From assembly GCF_004208415.1 (NCBI RefSeq), contig NZ_CP035758.1:6944001-7008000 (forward strand): a stretch of 64,000 nucleotides of DNA, written 5' to 3'. This document shows, piece after piece, positions 52,451 through 62,001 of this stretch. Position 1 is the stretch's first letter, and every line of letters begins with the position of its first letter. This stretch comes from Ktedonosporobacter rubrisoli. Lineage in GTDB: Bacteria; Chloroflexota; Ktedonobacteria; Ktedonobacterales; Ktedonobacteraceae. The position numbers were made by a program, and so were the translations under genes. The notes below the pieces were generated by a model, which worked only from the letters and a program-made list of their open reading frames with translations, was not told the origin of the DNA and did not search any database.

Positions 52451-52679
52451 TCTGGTTAACTCGTTCCCTTGTTGGACCGTCCTATGAGAACACTGCTACA
52501 ATAGCATAGACGCGGCCTGCACGGCAAGCTCTATGCCAAGAAGTACCATTGAGTATTGTTCAGGCACATTTACCATGTTCACACAACGGGAGGCGTATGT
52601 GTATATATTATTGCTATTTCTGCCTGGAAAACAGCTAGCAGGCCGCAGTCTCAACTTTTGCCCGCAGCCTGCGCTAGCC

Positions 52680-55600
52680 TTACGTACGCGCGTCCTTTTG
52701 CTTGAGGAACCAGGCAATCGCGACGCCCAGGAGGACTATCATCAGCAGCAGAATGGCCCACACAAGCAGCAGATGGAAGACTGCGCCAGGAACCGCATCG
52801 GCCTTATGCAGCGAGGTGAAGAGCGTGCCCTTAAATGAGAAGGCATCTTCCCCTACCTTATCGCCGTGGAGGCCAACGGTTGAGCCCATACCTGCCATGG
52901 CCCAGCGCGCCGGGAAGAAAGCTCCCAGGATCTGCAGGGCGGGCGGGCTATCCAGCGAGAAAACGACGCCGGCAAAGATTACCTGCGGCAAGAGGGCTAA
53001 CGGAACCATACTCATGGCTCGGTCGCTGTTGGGCACCAGGGCCGAGATGACCAGGCCAGTCATCAGGCCGGCCACGGAAGTCAAAGCCATAGTGATGTAG
53101 ATCTCTATGAACGGTGGCAATAAGATGCTAGTCTGGAAATGAGCCTTCAGATTGACAAGGAAGACAAGCACAAAGCTCTGTACCAGGCATAGCAAGCCCA
53201 GCACGACGATCTTGGAGAACATATAGGGCACGATCCCCAAATTGACGTTGCGCTCGCGATGGAAGATAGGCGCCTCTTTGACAATCTCGCGCACACCATT
53301 AATACAGCCGAACATAACTGCCGCGAAAGCCATGATAAAGAGGATCTTCTGCGCATCTCCTCCCGAACCAGGAGCTATGGCATCCTGAAGCAGTTGCTCT
53401 TTCGATTTGCCCTGCTGAGCTGCAAACTGGTCTCCCTGTGGGCTATTGAGCAGGTCTACAACGCGTCGGCAATCAAGAGAAGTAATTGGTCCTGAGGTAT
53501 CCAGCGGATTGGCGCGTAAGGGACAGGTAGCGATACTTGTCGCATCAAACGTCCCGCTGCCTGACAACAAGAATAGCACCACGGCAATAATCGGCGCCTG
53601 GAGCAACAGGATAAGCAAATTGCCAGTATCGTTGCGCAACAGCTCCATATAGCGCAAGGAAAGAATCACAAATTGCTTCCAGGGATTGCCGCGCTTGGGC
53701 GGTTTGATCGTCGCCGTCTGTCCCATGCCGCTGGCATTACCAGCAGGTCCCTGGCTGATCGGCTCGACGACATAGCGCTGATAATCGGCCGATTGTTGGA
53801 ATTTGGCCTCAGCTTCGGCGGGAATATTGGGATTCTCATCAGTCGGTTCCAGAGCGCTGTAGATCTCGGCAAAGTCGGTCTTGCCAAAATAAGCCTTGGC
53901 CTCTTCCGGCGGTCCGAAGTAGGCAAGGCGACCACCCTGGCAGAGAAAGCAGACATAATCGCAGCTATTGATATTGTTGGTAGCATGCGTCACAAGTACA
54001 ATCGTACGGCCGCGGTCGGCCAGGCGGCGCAAGAGCAGCATCATCTTGCGATCAAGGCCCGGATCAAGGCCCGAAGTCGGCTCATCCAGGAAGAAAACGT
54101 TAGGATTGGCCAGCAGTTCTAGAGCAATCGAGACACGCTTTCGCTGTCCGCCCGAGAGCTTGCTCACGAGCAAGTCGCGACGGCGCGTCATATCCACATC
54201 GTCAAGCACTTCATTGATGCGTTGCTTGATCTGCGCCTCGGTAAAGTCATCGGGCAGACGCAGCTTAGCCGCATAATACAGGGCATGCTCGACAGTCAGA
54301 TCGCGATGGATGATATCGTCCTGGGGCACATAGCCAAGCTGTGTACTGAAGGATGCCAGGTGTCGATAGTAATCCTGGCCATTATAGAGTACCAGACCTT
54401 GATTCGCGGGACGCAGGCCATTGAGGGCGTCAAGGAGCGTAGATTTGCCGGCGCCAGAGCCTCCAACCAGAGCGACGAACTTGCGCGGAGGAATAGTAAT
54501 CGAGACGTCGTTAATCAAGACTACCTGCTTATTCCCCACTTTCTTGAGGTGCAGGGCATCGATACGCACGCCATTACTCTCATCATGCTGGGTTAGTTGC
54601 GTACCGGTATATGTAAGTTTAAACGGCCCGATACGGATCTCATCGCCTGGCTTGAGCAGCTGGTGGGTTACACGCTGCGCATTGACAAAGACATGGTTGG
54701 TACTTTTCTTATCAAGAATGCGATAGCCATCTTGCACTCGCTCTAACTGTGCGTGGTAGCCAGAGACCTGCGGATGATTTAAGACAACATTGTTATCGGG
54801 CAGGCGTCCAATCGTGATAACGGGAGCGCCAAGAGGATAGGGCCGGATCTCCGGTAAGAGTTCCTGCGAGGCTCCGCTTCCATCGTTATAGGTGAGCGTA
54901 ACCAGCGTGCCATGCTCATCGCTAATACGGAACACATCCCCACGCGACAGCACCTTGCGGAAGGGCTCATCGCCACGAATAACGTGTCCCTGATAGGTAA
55001 TGCCGTTGAGGGTACGACCACGCGCCGGGTGCGGATGCACAAAGACTAGCTGATTGCCCTCGCGCACAATCTGGGCATGATAGCCGGAAACCGTGGGACG
55101 GTTAATGACAATATCGTTAGCCGGGTCGCGCCCGATATTGATCACCTGTTTGGTCAGCGGATACGACTGCTTTTCGCGATCGGTATTGGTACTGACCTCA
55201 AGCATCGGCGGTCCCGCAGAGCCCGCACCATCAGTAGAGCCCATGAGCCCGGCCCGCATTGTTCCCCCTTCACTATCAGAGGATGCTACCGTTGGCACAT
55301 AGGGAGGCGGCGGAGCGACAAAAGCCGGAGGAGGGGCCGCCATCATATTCTGTTGAGGCGCAGGTGAGGGCTGGGGAAATCCCAGCTGAGGGGGCTGTTG
55401 AGGCACAGGCGAGGGCTGCGAAAACCCCATCTGAGGCGGCAAAGGCGCACGCGACGCTTGCGGCGCCTGGCCACCAGGCGCAGGAAATCCCTGCTGCTGG
55501 GGTGCCTGGCTCATCTGGAACATAAAAGTCACGCCTGCGCCTAACGTAATCGTGTCGCGGTCATTAAGCGCTGTTTGCTGTATATTGCGCTGATTGACCA

Positions 55601-55850
55601 GCACAGTATTCTGCTGAGCCAGCTTCGTAATACTCCACACGCCCTGGTTAAAGGTAAGTTGCGCGTGATGGCGTGAAATAGAGGGGTCAGTAATGGGGAT
55701 ATCATTACCAGGTTCGCGCCCAATCGTAACTATCGGTTTCGTGATAGGATAGGTATTTCCTGCCAGGGGGCCGGCGAGAAACTTGAGCGAACCTAGAGTT
55801 GAAGGTGGTCCCATGACTTCATCCATAATGTTAAGAATACGTCGTACCAT
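52680..55850 (-). CDS. Triple-FHA ABCG-like transporter (half-transporter, ATPase plus ABC-2 membrane domain)
   Basis: 1056 residues. Three FHA domains: about 22-112 (GREPGND, SRHHAQ), 217-322 (GRDPAND, SGYHAQ) and 330-417 (GRLPDNN, SGYHAQ), with a long Pro/Gln-rich linker after the first. The ATPase domain has Walker A GGSGAGKST at about 463, signature KLSGGQRKRVSIAL and DEPTSGLDP. About six membrane helices follow (about 745-1045). Mycobacterial Rv1747 is a similar FHA-ABC fusion with two FHA domains controlled by a Ser/Thr kinase. FHA domains bind phosphothreonine, so control by phosphorylation is likely. The substrate is unknown. Start codon choice (55850) is uncertain. Confidence 0.9.
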   Translation of the reverse strand: MVRRILNIMDEVMGPPSTLGSLKFLAGPLAGNTYPITKPIVTIGREPGNDIPITDPSISRHHAQLTFNQGVWSITKLAQQNTVLVNQRNIQQTALNDRDTITLGAGVTFMFQMSQAPQQQGFPAPGGQAPQASRAPLPPQMGFSQPSPVPQQPPQLGFPQPSPAPQQNMMAAPPPAFVAPPPPYVPTVASSDSEGGTMRAGLMGSTDGAGSAGPPMLEVSTNTDREKQSYPLTKQVINIGRDPANDIVINRPTVSGYHAQIVREGNQLVFVHPHPARGRTLNGITYQGHVIRGDEPFRKVLSRGDVFRISDEHGTLVTLTYNDGSGASQELLPEIRPYPLGAPVITIGRLPDNNVVLNHPQVSGYHAQLERVQDGYRILDKKSTNHVFVNAQRVTHQLLKPGDEIRIGPFKLTYTGTQLTQHDESNGVRIDALHLKKVGNKQVVLINDVSITIPPRKFVALVGGSGAGKSTLLDALNGLRPANQGLVLYNGQDYYRHLASFSTQLGYVPQDDIIHRDLTVEHALYYAAKLRLPDDFTEAQIKQRINEVLDDVDMTRRRDLLVSKLSGGQRKRVSIALELLANPNVFFLDEPTSGLDPGLDRKMMLLLRRLADRGRTIVLVTHATNNINSCDYVCFLCQGGRLAYFGPPEEAKAYFGKTDFAEIYSALEPTDENPNIPAEAEAKFQQSADYQRYVVEPISQGPAGNASGMGQTATIKPPKRGNPWKQFVILSLRYMELLRNDTGNLLILLLQAPIIAVVLFLLSGSGTFDATSIATCPLRANPLDTSGPITSLDCRRVVDLLNSPQGDQFAAQQGKSKEQLLQDAIAPGSGGDAQKILFIMAFAAVMFGCINGVREIVKEAPIFHRERNVNLGIVPYMFSKIVVLGLLCLVQSFVLVFLVNLKAHFQTSILLPPFIEIYITMALTSVAGLMTGLVISALVPNSDRAMSMVPLALLPQVIFAGVVFSLDSPPALQILGAFFPARWAMAGMGSTVGLHGDKVGEDAFSFKGTLFTSLHKADAVPGAVFHLLLVWAILLLMIVLLGVAIAWFLKQKDART

Positions 55851-55972
55851 CCGCTGAGCAGCAAAGAAAGCGGTACGACTTCTCCTTTCTTAAAATATGG
55901 CCTGCCAGGTTATGTTCTGCCGCTACCCGGGCCAAGAGAGTCACATCTATCTGCGCCAGCGTTTTCTGTGCC

Positions 55973-56002
55973 ATTATAATGTATTGGAGTGAGGCTATGC
56001 AA
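55973..56002 (-). promoter_or_regulatory. Promoter for the FHA-ABC gene
   Basis: On the minus strand TTGCAT, 18-base spacer, TATAAT, about 120 bases before the start at 55850. The rest of the 314-base gap (55851-56164) holds no gene. Confidence 0.7.
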
Positions 56003-56164
56003 TACAATGAGCTATAAAAAAATAATACTGCATTTGCTTCCCCGGCCGTTCTATTGCTGCTGCAGGCATGGCTATCCTATCCTGACCAGGCCATAGAGAA
56101 TCCAGAAAGTACCAATCTTTCTATAGCGCTCGCGCAAATACTTGAGTTTTGCAGAAACACTTTA

Positions 56165-57303
56165 CTATACCTGAGCTTTATGCAGAGCAATAGAGCCAGT
56201 ACTGACATCGAGCATAAGCACAGCCTTACTCTGTGGGCTGGTAGTAGAGTTGAGAGGGCCACGGAAGTTGACAGGACCATCGCCCTTGTTATTCTCTACA
56301 TTATAGAGAGGGAAATCACTATTAATTGTGCCGACATTGGTATTGGCATCAAGGATAACGTTAGTGCTTTCAGGAAGGGTTACGTCTATCTTGCCCTCTT
56401 CGCTTTGCAAGATATAGCGGGCCGGAGCATCAGGCGGGGTAGGAGCTGCCAGCAAACCATCGAAGGTAACATTCCCCTGCCCGGTCTCTATATGCGAGCC
56501 AGCGGCCAGAATCGCATGCTTGACAGTCACGTTGCCAGAGCTACCCTGAATCGTCAGGACTCCGCTCAAGCCGTTCACGCTAATATTGCCGACCGGGGCC
56601 TCCACATCAAGGAGCAGGGAGGGACCATTGGCTGAGAGGACTTTCTCGGGCAGGGTGATAGCGATATTCACGGCATTGCTACTGTTATGGATCAGGCCGC
56701 CGTTATTGTCGGGCAAAGTAACATTGACGATAAGGCCATTTGCGGCCAGCGCGCCAGGAGCAGTTGAGCCCAGAGCCCGGGGCTTCGCACATGTCAAAGT
56801 ATTTGTGATGCTGCCCGGTGGCTGGACCTGGACGACGATATTCTTGAGCTCCTGATCAGCCATTTGCTGGTTTTCGGCATGCACTATCTTTTTAGTCGCC
56901 ACAGTCGTGGCAGTAGCCGCGGGATCAACGGTAATAGTCACGTCCCCTATCTTATTGCAGATCTGCATCTGAGCCAGGGTAGAAAGGCTGCTGAGCGGTA
57001 TCTGCTGTGTATTTTCCTGCGTAAAGGCTTTCTTACTTCCCAATCCCCAAGAGCCATGGGGGTTGTGCCGGGAATGGAGTGCAGTATGTAGAAGGCAAAG
57101 CCAACAACGAGCATGACTGTAAGGATCATGCCTAAGCCGCAGCCTAGCAGCAGGATTGGCCAGGTGCGCTTCTTTCGGCGAGGGCGCCGGGGACGTCTAC
57201 GGGGCTCTGGCTCATATTCACGCTCACGAGCAGCACGGCTATAACGCTTTGCATATCCGTTGTCGTCCCAATCTTCCCGGAATCTCTCTGGTCCTCGGCC
57301 CAT
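56165..57303 (-). pseudogene. Membrane-anchored beta-helical (DUF4097-like) protein split by a frameshift
   Basis: Two overlapping frames look like parts of one gene. The first (from ATG 57303 to a stop at 56947) encodes a basic Arg/Pro-rich tail and one membrane helix (ILLLGCGLGMILTVMLVVGF). The second (57043 to 56165), with no signal peptide or credible start (a TTG without ribosome site), encodes a repetitive Val/Asn/Thr-rich domain typical of DUF4097-like adhesin-type helices. Reading across the junction needs a one-base shift at or near runs of C5 (57058-57062, G on plus) or G4 (57045-57048, C on plus). Mutation, sequencing error and programmed shift are all possible. The intact protein would display the beta domain outside the cell. 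Confidence 0.72.
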
Positions 57304-57497
57304 GCCTTCTCTTGCCTCGCTTTCCAAACCGGAATACAATTTAAACTGAAATATAACTATCACTTAATACGAACGAGGTAAGGCTATGGTTTTTACTTTT
57401 GCAGAGAATATATTGTTTGGCCCTCTTCGCCAAGCTAAGAAGTGCAACTAGAGCCAGCCTATTCCCTTAGAATTGAAGACTTTGTTGGCCGAAAACC

Positions 57498-57526
57498 TTT
57501 TCAATAGTCCCGTGGCAAGCTATAAT
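57498..57526 (+). promoter_or_regulatory. Promoter for the MBL-fold gene
   Basis: TTTTCA, 17-base spacer, perfect TATAAT, 56 bases before the ATG at 57583. Confidence 0.65.
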
Positions 57527-57582
57527 AGGATCGATTGTCTATCTTCTAAGGATATAAGGTTGATGCGCAGGAGCAAGCTAGT

Positions 57583-58482
57583 ATGGATGATTGGCAACGG
57601 TTTATAGTCCGTTTTTGGGGTGTGCGGGGAAGTTATCCTACTCCAGGATTGCACACGCTCCGCCATGGAGGGAATACCTCCTGTGTTGAAGTGCAAGCAG
57701 GCCCGCATACTCTGATCTTTGATGCGGGCAGCGGCATAATTCGCCTGGGCAATGAACTGATGCAACGTAACCACAAAGACGTGCTTAATCTGGCTCTCTT
57801 TCTTACGCATGGCCATGGTGATCACCTCGTCGGCTTTCCTTTCTTTGCCCCTCTCTTCGATCCACATACAACTATTCATCTCTTTGGTCCCCGTCTGGCC
57901 GGTCGTGGAATAAAGCAGCTCGTAACCGCGATGATGTCTCCACCGTATTTCCCTGTAGATATGCGTACGCTACCATCGCACCGTGTATTCCATACGATCA
58001 CAGATGAGCAGAGCATTATCTGGAAGAAAGATAGCTCTGATCCGGTCGCACGTCAGCCAGAGACTGGCCAGCCACTTCACAACGAATTATGTGTAAAGGC
58101 CAGGTTCACGCAAAGCCACCCGCTCAACGGCGCTCTCGTTTATCGCATTGAGTATGCAGGACGTAGCGTTGTCTATGCAACTGATGTAGAGTGGAGCGAG
58201 GGATGCGAGCCGGACCTTCTGGATTTTATTGAGGGCGCAGATGTGTTGATCCATGATGCCCAGTATACTGCACTCGATTATGAACAGACCAAAAATGGCT
58301 TTGGACATAGCACGGTAGAGATGGCGACGGAGACGGCCGCGGCAGCTCACGTGGGTGAACTGATTCTCTTTCATCACGAGCCGACGTATGATGATAACCA
58401 GTTAGATCGGATGGAAGCAGAGGCACAGGCTCGCTTTGCCCGCACACGGTCGGCATTTGAGGGTTTAGAAATCGATCTTTAA
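57583..58482 (+). CDS. MBL-fold metallo-hydrolase (phosphodiesterase-like)
   Basis: 299 residues. The N-terminus FWGVRGSYPTPG and GGNTSCVEVQ mark the branch of MBL-fold proteins related to RNase Z and cyclic-nucleotide phosphodiesterases. The metal site is THGHGDH, with later His and Asp in YATDVEWS and HDAQYT, and a final FHHEP. Cytoplasmic. ATG has AGGAG. The exact phosphodiester substrate is unknown. It lies before the M50/HD/scpA operon. Confidence 0.87.
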   Translation: MDDWQRFIVRFWGVRGSYPTPGLHTLRHGGNTSCVEVQAGPHTLIFDAGSGIIRLGNELMQRNHKDVLNLALFLTHGHGDHLVGFPFFAPLFDPHTTIHLFGPRLAGRGIKQLVTAMMSPPYFPVDMRTLPSHRVFHTITDEQSIIWKKDSSDPVARQPETGQPLHNELCVKARFTQSHPLNGALVYRIEYAGRSVVYATDVEWSEGCEPDLLDFIEGADVLIHDAQYTALDYEQTKNGFGHSTVEMATETAAAAHVGELILFHHEPTYDDNQLDRMEAEAQARFARTRSAFEGLEIDL

Positions 58483-58560
58483 TAGTCGTAGTCATAAAGG
58501 AACGCTTCATTCCAGCTCCTGTCCTTGCCGGCACGGGCTTCAGAAGCGGAGGTCTGCTGA

Positions 58561-59325
58561 ATGGGAAATCCGAAGATAAATGTTCTGCTAGCGCTGATGA
58601 TTATTGCCTCGTTTCTCGTGGCGACAGTACTGCACGGATGGGCGCAATCGCTCACTGCCTCCTGGTTGGGGGATGCAACGCCTCAGGCCGAAGGGAGGCA
58701 AACGCTGAGCCTACGTCCACATCTCGATGCGCTGGGCACCTTAATGTGCGTTATCCTGGCTTTTCAGCCCACACCTGCCATTCAGCTTGGCCTGGGTTGG
58801 GGCAAGCCCGTCAAGCCTGATCCCTGGAAGCTACGCATGGGGCCTGATATGGGCGTTCTGGCTGTGGCTGCCTCGGGAATGATCTTTAATCTGCTGGTCG
58901 GGCTGCTGATGGCCTTGATTCTGCATTTCGTCTATCCCATCCTTGTAGTCAACGCCGTGACCATGTATGTCTTTCTGTTCCTACTTGTCTTTGCCAGCGT
59001 AAATATCTGCCTTGCCCTGCTCAATCTGATACCTGTCTATCCTCTCGATGGCTACCATATCCTATATAGCCTGCTGCCAAGTAAGCAAGCGGTCCAGTTC
59101 GCGAAATCTGCCTCCTACGGGCCATTTATCCTGCTGGGCTATTTCTTCTTGCTGCCATTTCTGTTCAGCGTGGTCGGCCTGCAAGGCTTCATCCTCTTAC
59201 GACTAGGGGAGGGTTTTTATCGGCTTTCGCTCCTGCTGATCGGGCTGGTTAGCGGTCTGTCGCCTTATAGCCCTACGCTTTATTCGCTACATACCCTTCA
59301 TCTCTTTGCCTTTATCGGTTTCTAG
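58561..59325 (+). CDS. M50 (site-2 protease) homologue with a degenerate catalytic site
   Basis: 254 residues, five to six membrane helices. It follows the M50 plan: the first helix should carry HExxH but has His25-Gly-Trp-Ala-Gln29, so the catalytic Glu and second zinc His are lost. The third zinc ligand motif LIPVYPLDG (Asp163) remains. It is therefore probably a non-proteolytic membrane scaffold. ATG has GGAGG. It is the first gene of an operon with an HD protein and scpA, and intact M50 genes are often found next to scpA in related bacteria. Confidence 0.84.
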   Translation: MGNPKINVLLALMIIASFLVATVLHGWAQSLTASWLGDATPQAEGRQTLSLRPHLDALGTLMCVILAFQPTPAIQLGLGWGKPVKPDPWKLRMGPDMGVLAVAASGMIFNLLVGLLMALILHFVYPILVVNAVTMYVFLFLLVFASVNICLALLNLIPVYPLDGYHILYSLLPSKQAVQFAKSASYGPFILLGYFFLLPFLFSVVGLQGFILLRLGEGFYRLSLLLIGLVSGLSPYSPTLYSLHTLHLFAFIGF

Positions 59326-59331
59326 CCAGTT

Positions 59332-59874
59332 ATGAGAGAAAGCAAAAATACAGTGCAGAGCGTTCTCTATCGTTTGGGGCAGGCCCGCCAGCAGCTTGGC
59401 TTTGTAAAGCCGCTCTCAGCCGCAGAATATGAGGAGGCGGCGCTCTATCTGCCGCCATCTGCCCTCGTACTTTTTCGGACGATGGCCCCGGCCGACCAGC
59501 GTCACTGCCTGCGGGTCTGTCAGCGCTTACGTGAGCGTGGCTGTCAGGATCGAGAGATGCTAGCTGCGGCTTTGCTGCATGATGTAGGTAAGGCCCAGGG
59601 CCGGGTTCCGTTTTGGACGCGACCGGCTATTGTACTGGGGAAGAAATTTACGCCAGCCCTGCTCACGGCACTGGCAATCTCGCCCTACGAGTTTGGCGAA
59701 CGCATTATCCCACGCTGGCAGCGCGCCCTTAGCTACGCCTGGTGGCATGCCGAGATCGGTGCCAATCTGGCCAGTGCCGCCGGCCTTTCCCAACAGGCTG
59801 CGCTCTACATCCGCACGCATCACGAGGCGCACGGACCGGCTGCCGCGCTCCACGCCGTGGATGAGGTCTCCTAA
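59332..59874 (+). CDS. HD-domain phosphohydrolase-like protein
   Basis: 180 residues. HD-domain metal ligands: His in HCLRVCQRL, the LLHDVGKA motif, and later His residues in WWHAEIGANLA and RTHHEAHG. Such proteins hydrolyse nucleotides or other phosphoesters. It sits six bases after the M50-like gene and three bases before scpA. Substrate unknown. Confidence 0.84.
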   Translation: MRESKNTVQSVLYRLGQARQQLGFVKPLSAAEYEEAALYLPPSALVLFRTMAPADQRHCLRVCQRLRERGCQDREMLAAALLHDVGKAQGRVPFWTRPAIVLGKKFTPALLTALAISPYEFGERIIPRWQRALSYAWWHAEIGANLASAAGLSQQAALYIRTHHEAHGPAAALHAVDEVS

Positions 59875-59877
59875 GCT

Positions 59878-60711
59878 ATGTCCGAAGAGCTCGGTGTGGA
59901 TGAAGCCGCGCAGACAGCCGCTCAGCAGGCCCAATATGTGGTTCACCTTCCCCTCTTTGAGGGGCCGCTTGATCTGCTGCTCCACCTGATCGAGAAGCGC
60001 CAGATGGAAATCACCTTGATCTCTCTCGTGGCCGTGACCGACCAATATCTTGATTATTTACGGCACTGGGAGGCCGAGTCTTTACCACTGGCCAATATGG
60101 CGGCTTTTGTTTCCATAGCCGCACGCCTGCTGTTTATCAAATCCCAAAGCCTCTTGCCGCAGAATACGCGCGAGGAGAGGCAGCAGGAGGGTGAGAGCGC
60201 GGCAGCGCTGGCCGAGGAATTGCAGCGCCACTTATTGGAATATAAGCTGGCGAGAGAGATTGCTACGGCGCTGCGCCAGCGCGAGGAAGCTGGTTTACAG
60301 ACCTATACGCGCTCCAGCCTGCTGGCCGGCATTGAGGCCCAGCTCAATTGGACGCCTCCCACCCTCGCCGGCCTTGATGCTCAGCGGCTCGCGCAGGCTT
60401 TTCAGCGCCTTCTTGAATTACAGGCAAGAGATGAGGAGCGCGGCGAGGATCTTATGCCGGTAGCGCGGGTACGCGTCAGTGAGCGCATCGAAGAAATTAT
60501 GAGTCGTCTGCAGGAGAAGACATGTATCCTGTTGTCAGAGGTAATCGAGAAAGAGCGCTCGCACCTGGTGATTATCGTCACCTTTCTTGCCGTCCTGGAG
60601 CTCTGGAAATGGCAGCGCATTAGCGTGCGCCAGGATGCGCTTTGGGAACCAATTTTTATCGAGCGCGGCGAACGCTGGGCTGAGGCCGGGCAAGATGAGA
60701 TCGAAGACTAG
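59878..60711 (+). CDS. scpA: Segregation and condensation protein ScpA
   Basis: 277 residues. ScpA is the kleisin of the SMC-ScpAB condensin. The N-terminal FEGPLDLLLHLIEKRQMEI and AARLLFIKSQSLLP are family landmarks; the C-terminal winged helix is seen in HLVIIVTFLAVLELWKWQRI. Full length. Its normal partner scpB does not follow: the next gene is convergent on the other strand, so scpB must lie elsewhere. Confidence 0.93.
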   Translation: MSEELGVDEAAQTAAQQAQYVVHLPLFEGPLDLLLHLIEKRQMEITLISLVAVTDQYLDYLRHWEAESLPLANMAAFVSIAARLLFIKSQSLLPQNTREERQQEGESAAALAEELQRHLLEYKLAREIATALRQREEAGLQTYTRSSLLAGIEAQLNWTPPTLAGLDAQRLAQAFQRLLELQARDEERGEDLMPVARVRVSERIEEIMSRLQEKTCILLSEVIEKERSHLVIIVTFLAVLELWKWQRISVRQDALWEPIFIERGERWAEAGQDEIED

Positions 60712-60757
60712 TTATCCATTCGCGCTGTAGCATCCTTGCCTTCATGCATGAGGTACT

Positions 60758-61702
60758 TCACATATCCAGCGTATAGCGCGCGGCTGTATAATTCTGTTCC
60801 TCATCGACGGCAAAGGCAAAAATGGTGTGCTTACCGGGGCTTAGATGGCTCAGATCCAGCGTCCATGACGGCCCTACCTGAGCTGGCACCTCGACCTTAT
60901 CAAGAAACCAGGTTATCCTCACAACATCTAATCCGTTCTCAATATAGGCCTGACAGTGCAGCAGGGAGAGATCATCATCCCTGCTGGTTTGAATGCTTAG
61001 CTGTGGCGGCGGATAGCTGGCCGCGCTACTACTTATATAGGCGCTCCAAGGAGCAGGAGTCAGGAACTCCTGGACCGAGATTGTGCCATAGACGCTGCCC
61101 GGCACAACGCCAATACCAATCAGGGTTAAGGCTGGATTGAGGATATTCTCGCGATGCCCGCAATTCTCTGAAGCATCATCATACATATATTCATAGATCG
61201 AGCCTATACCCGCCTGCGGATTTCCGGCCAGATTCTCGGCAGCCAGACTATAATGACTAAAGAGGGCAGTATTGCTATTGATACGATTGGTAAATGTCCC
61301 ACTGATTGGGCTGGTATGCGAGAAAAAATGGAGATCGACCAGCTGGCGCCCATAGGCCAGGGCGATACGCGAGAGCATCGGGTCCATCTGCAGAGGATGT
61401 AGTCCCCGGTCCGTGCGCTCAAGGTTGACAAGGACTAACTGTTGTTGCACAGCACTGAGCTGATAGAAGTTTTTGGGTAGGTGCAGCGCGGGTACATGCT
61501 CCAGTTTGCGCGCATTGTTGATAGCCGCAATAGCGTCCTGGGGCCGCTCGCTGCTAAGATAGTCAGGTGTCGCTGTAATATTTACACACGATTGATGGCG
61601 CGATTGGGCCGCATCTGTGTAGCGGAGCTGCTTCAGTAGCAGTACGCCTGTCGCAAGCATAACAAGAATCATACAGATTGTAGCCAATCTTATCTGCCGC
61701 AT
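60758..61702 (-). CDS. Secreted CAP/SCP-domain protein (YkwD-like)
   Basis: 314 residues. A signal anchor lies at residues 7-25. The CAP domain covers about 90-225, with the conserved His in FFSHTSP, Glu in AENLA and His in CGHRENIL, plus a LVNLERTDRGLHPL start. An Ig-like beta domain fills the C-terminal 80 residues. CAP proteins act outside the cell, with unknown biochemical role in bacteria. Converges on scpA with a 46-base gap. Confidence 0.9.
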   Translation of the reverse strand: MRQIRLATICMILVMLATGVLLLKQLRYTDAAQSRHQSCVNITATPDYLSSERPQDAIAAINNARKLEHVPALHLPKNFYQLSAVQQQLVLVNLERTDRGLHPLQMDPMLSRIALAYGRQLVDLHFFSHTSPISGTFTNRINSNTALFSHYSLAAENLAGNPQAGIGSIYEYMYDDASENCGHRENILNPALTLIGIGVVPGSVYGTISVQEFLTPAPWSAYISSSAASYPPPQLSIQTSRDDDLSLLHCQAYIENGLDVVRITWFLDKVEVPAQVGPSWTLDLSHLSPGKHTIFAFAVDEEQNYTAARYTLDM

Positions 61703-61899
61703 AAAATTTATATATGCTCCTCTATCAAGTCAGTTTCTACTCACTCTATTCGGCACATAGTAGAGATCCTGCAATGCTAGAGGCTAAAATTGTCTCTCGG
61801 CGAGAGGCAAATCGGTCAGGCCTGAGTAGCTACGCTTTATGCTTTTTATAAAGCTAATAATCCTATATCCACTCTAAAATAGCCCTGAGTTGATAAAAC

Positions 61900-61928
61900 T
61901 TGACAGACAGTGGCTCAAAGTTTATACT
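61900..61928 (+). promoter_or_regulatory. Strong sigma-70 promoter of the grpE-dnaJ-hspR operon
   Basis: TTGACA, 17-base spacer, TATACT, about 75 bases before the grpE ATG. Confidence 0.8.
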
Positions 61929-61947
61929 GAGATAGTAATAAAGTTTA

Positions 61948-61968
61948 CTTAAAGGACTCATCTTTGAG
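61948..61968. promoter_or_regulatory. Inverted repeat downstream of the heat-shock promoter, possible HspR operator
   Basis: CTTAAAG-N7-CTTTGAG, seven-base arms with one mismatch and a seven-base spacer, the same geometry as the HAIR element (CTTGAGT-N7-ACTCAAG) but a different arm sequence. A second partial site CTCA-N10-TGAG overlaps the -10. It lies just past the expected transcription start. No CIRCE element is present. Confidence 0.4.
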
Positions 61969-62001
61969 CTTAAGAATAGATATTAAGGAGATAGAATAGA
62001 G

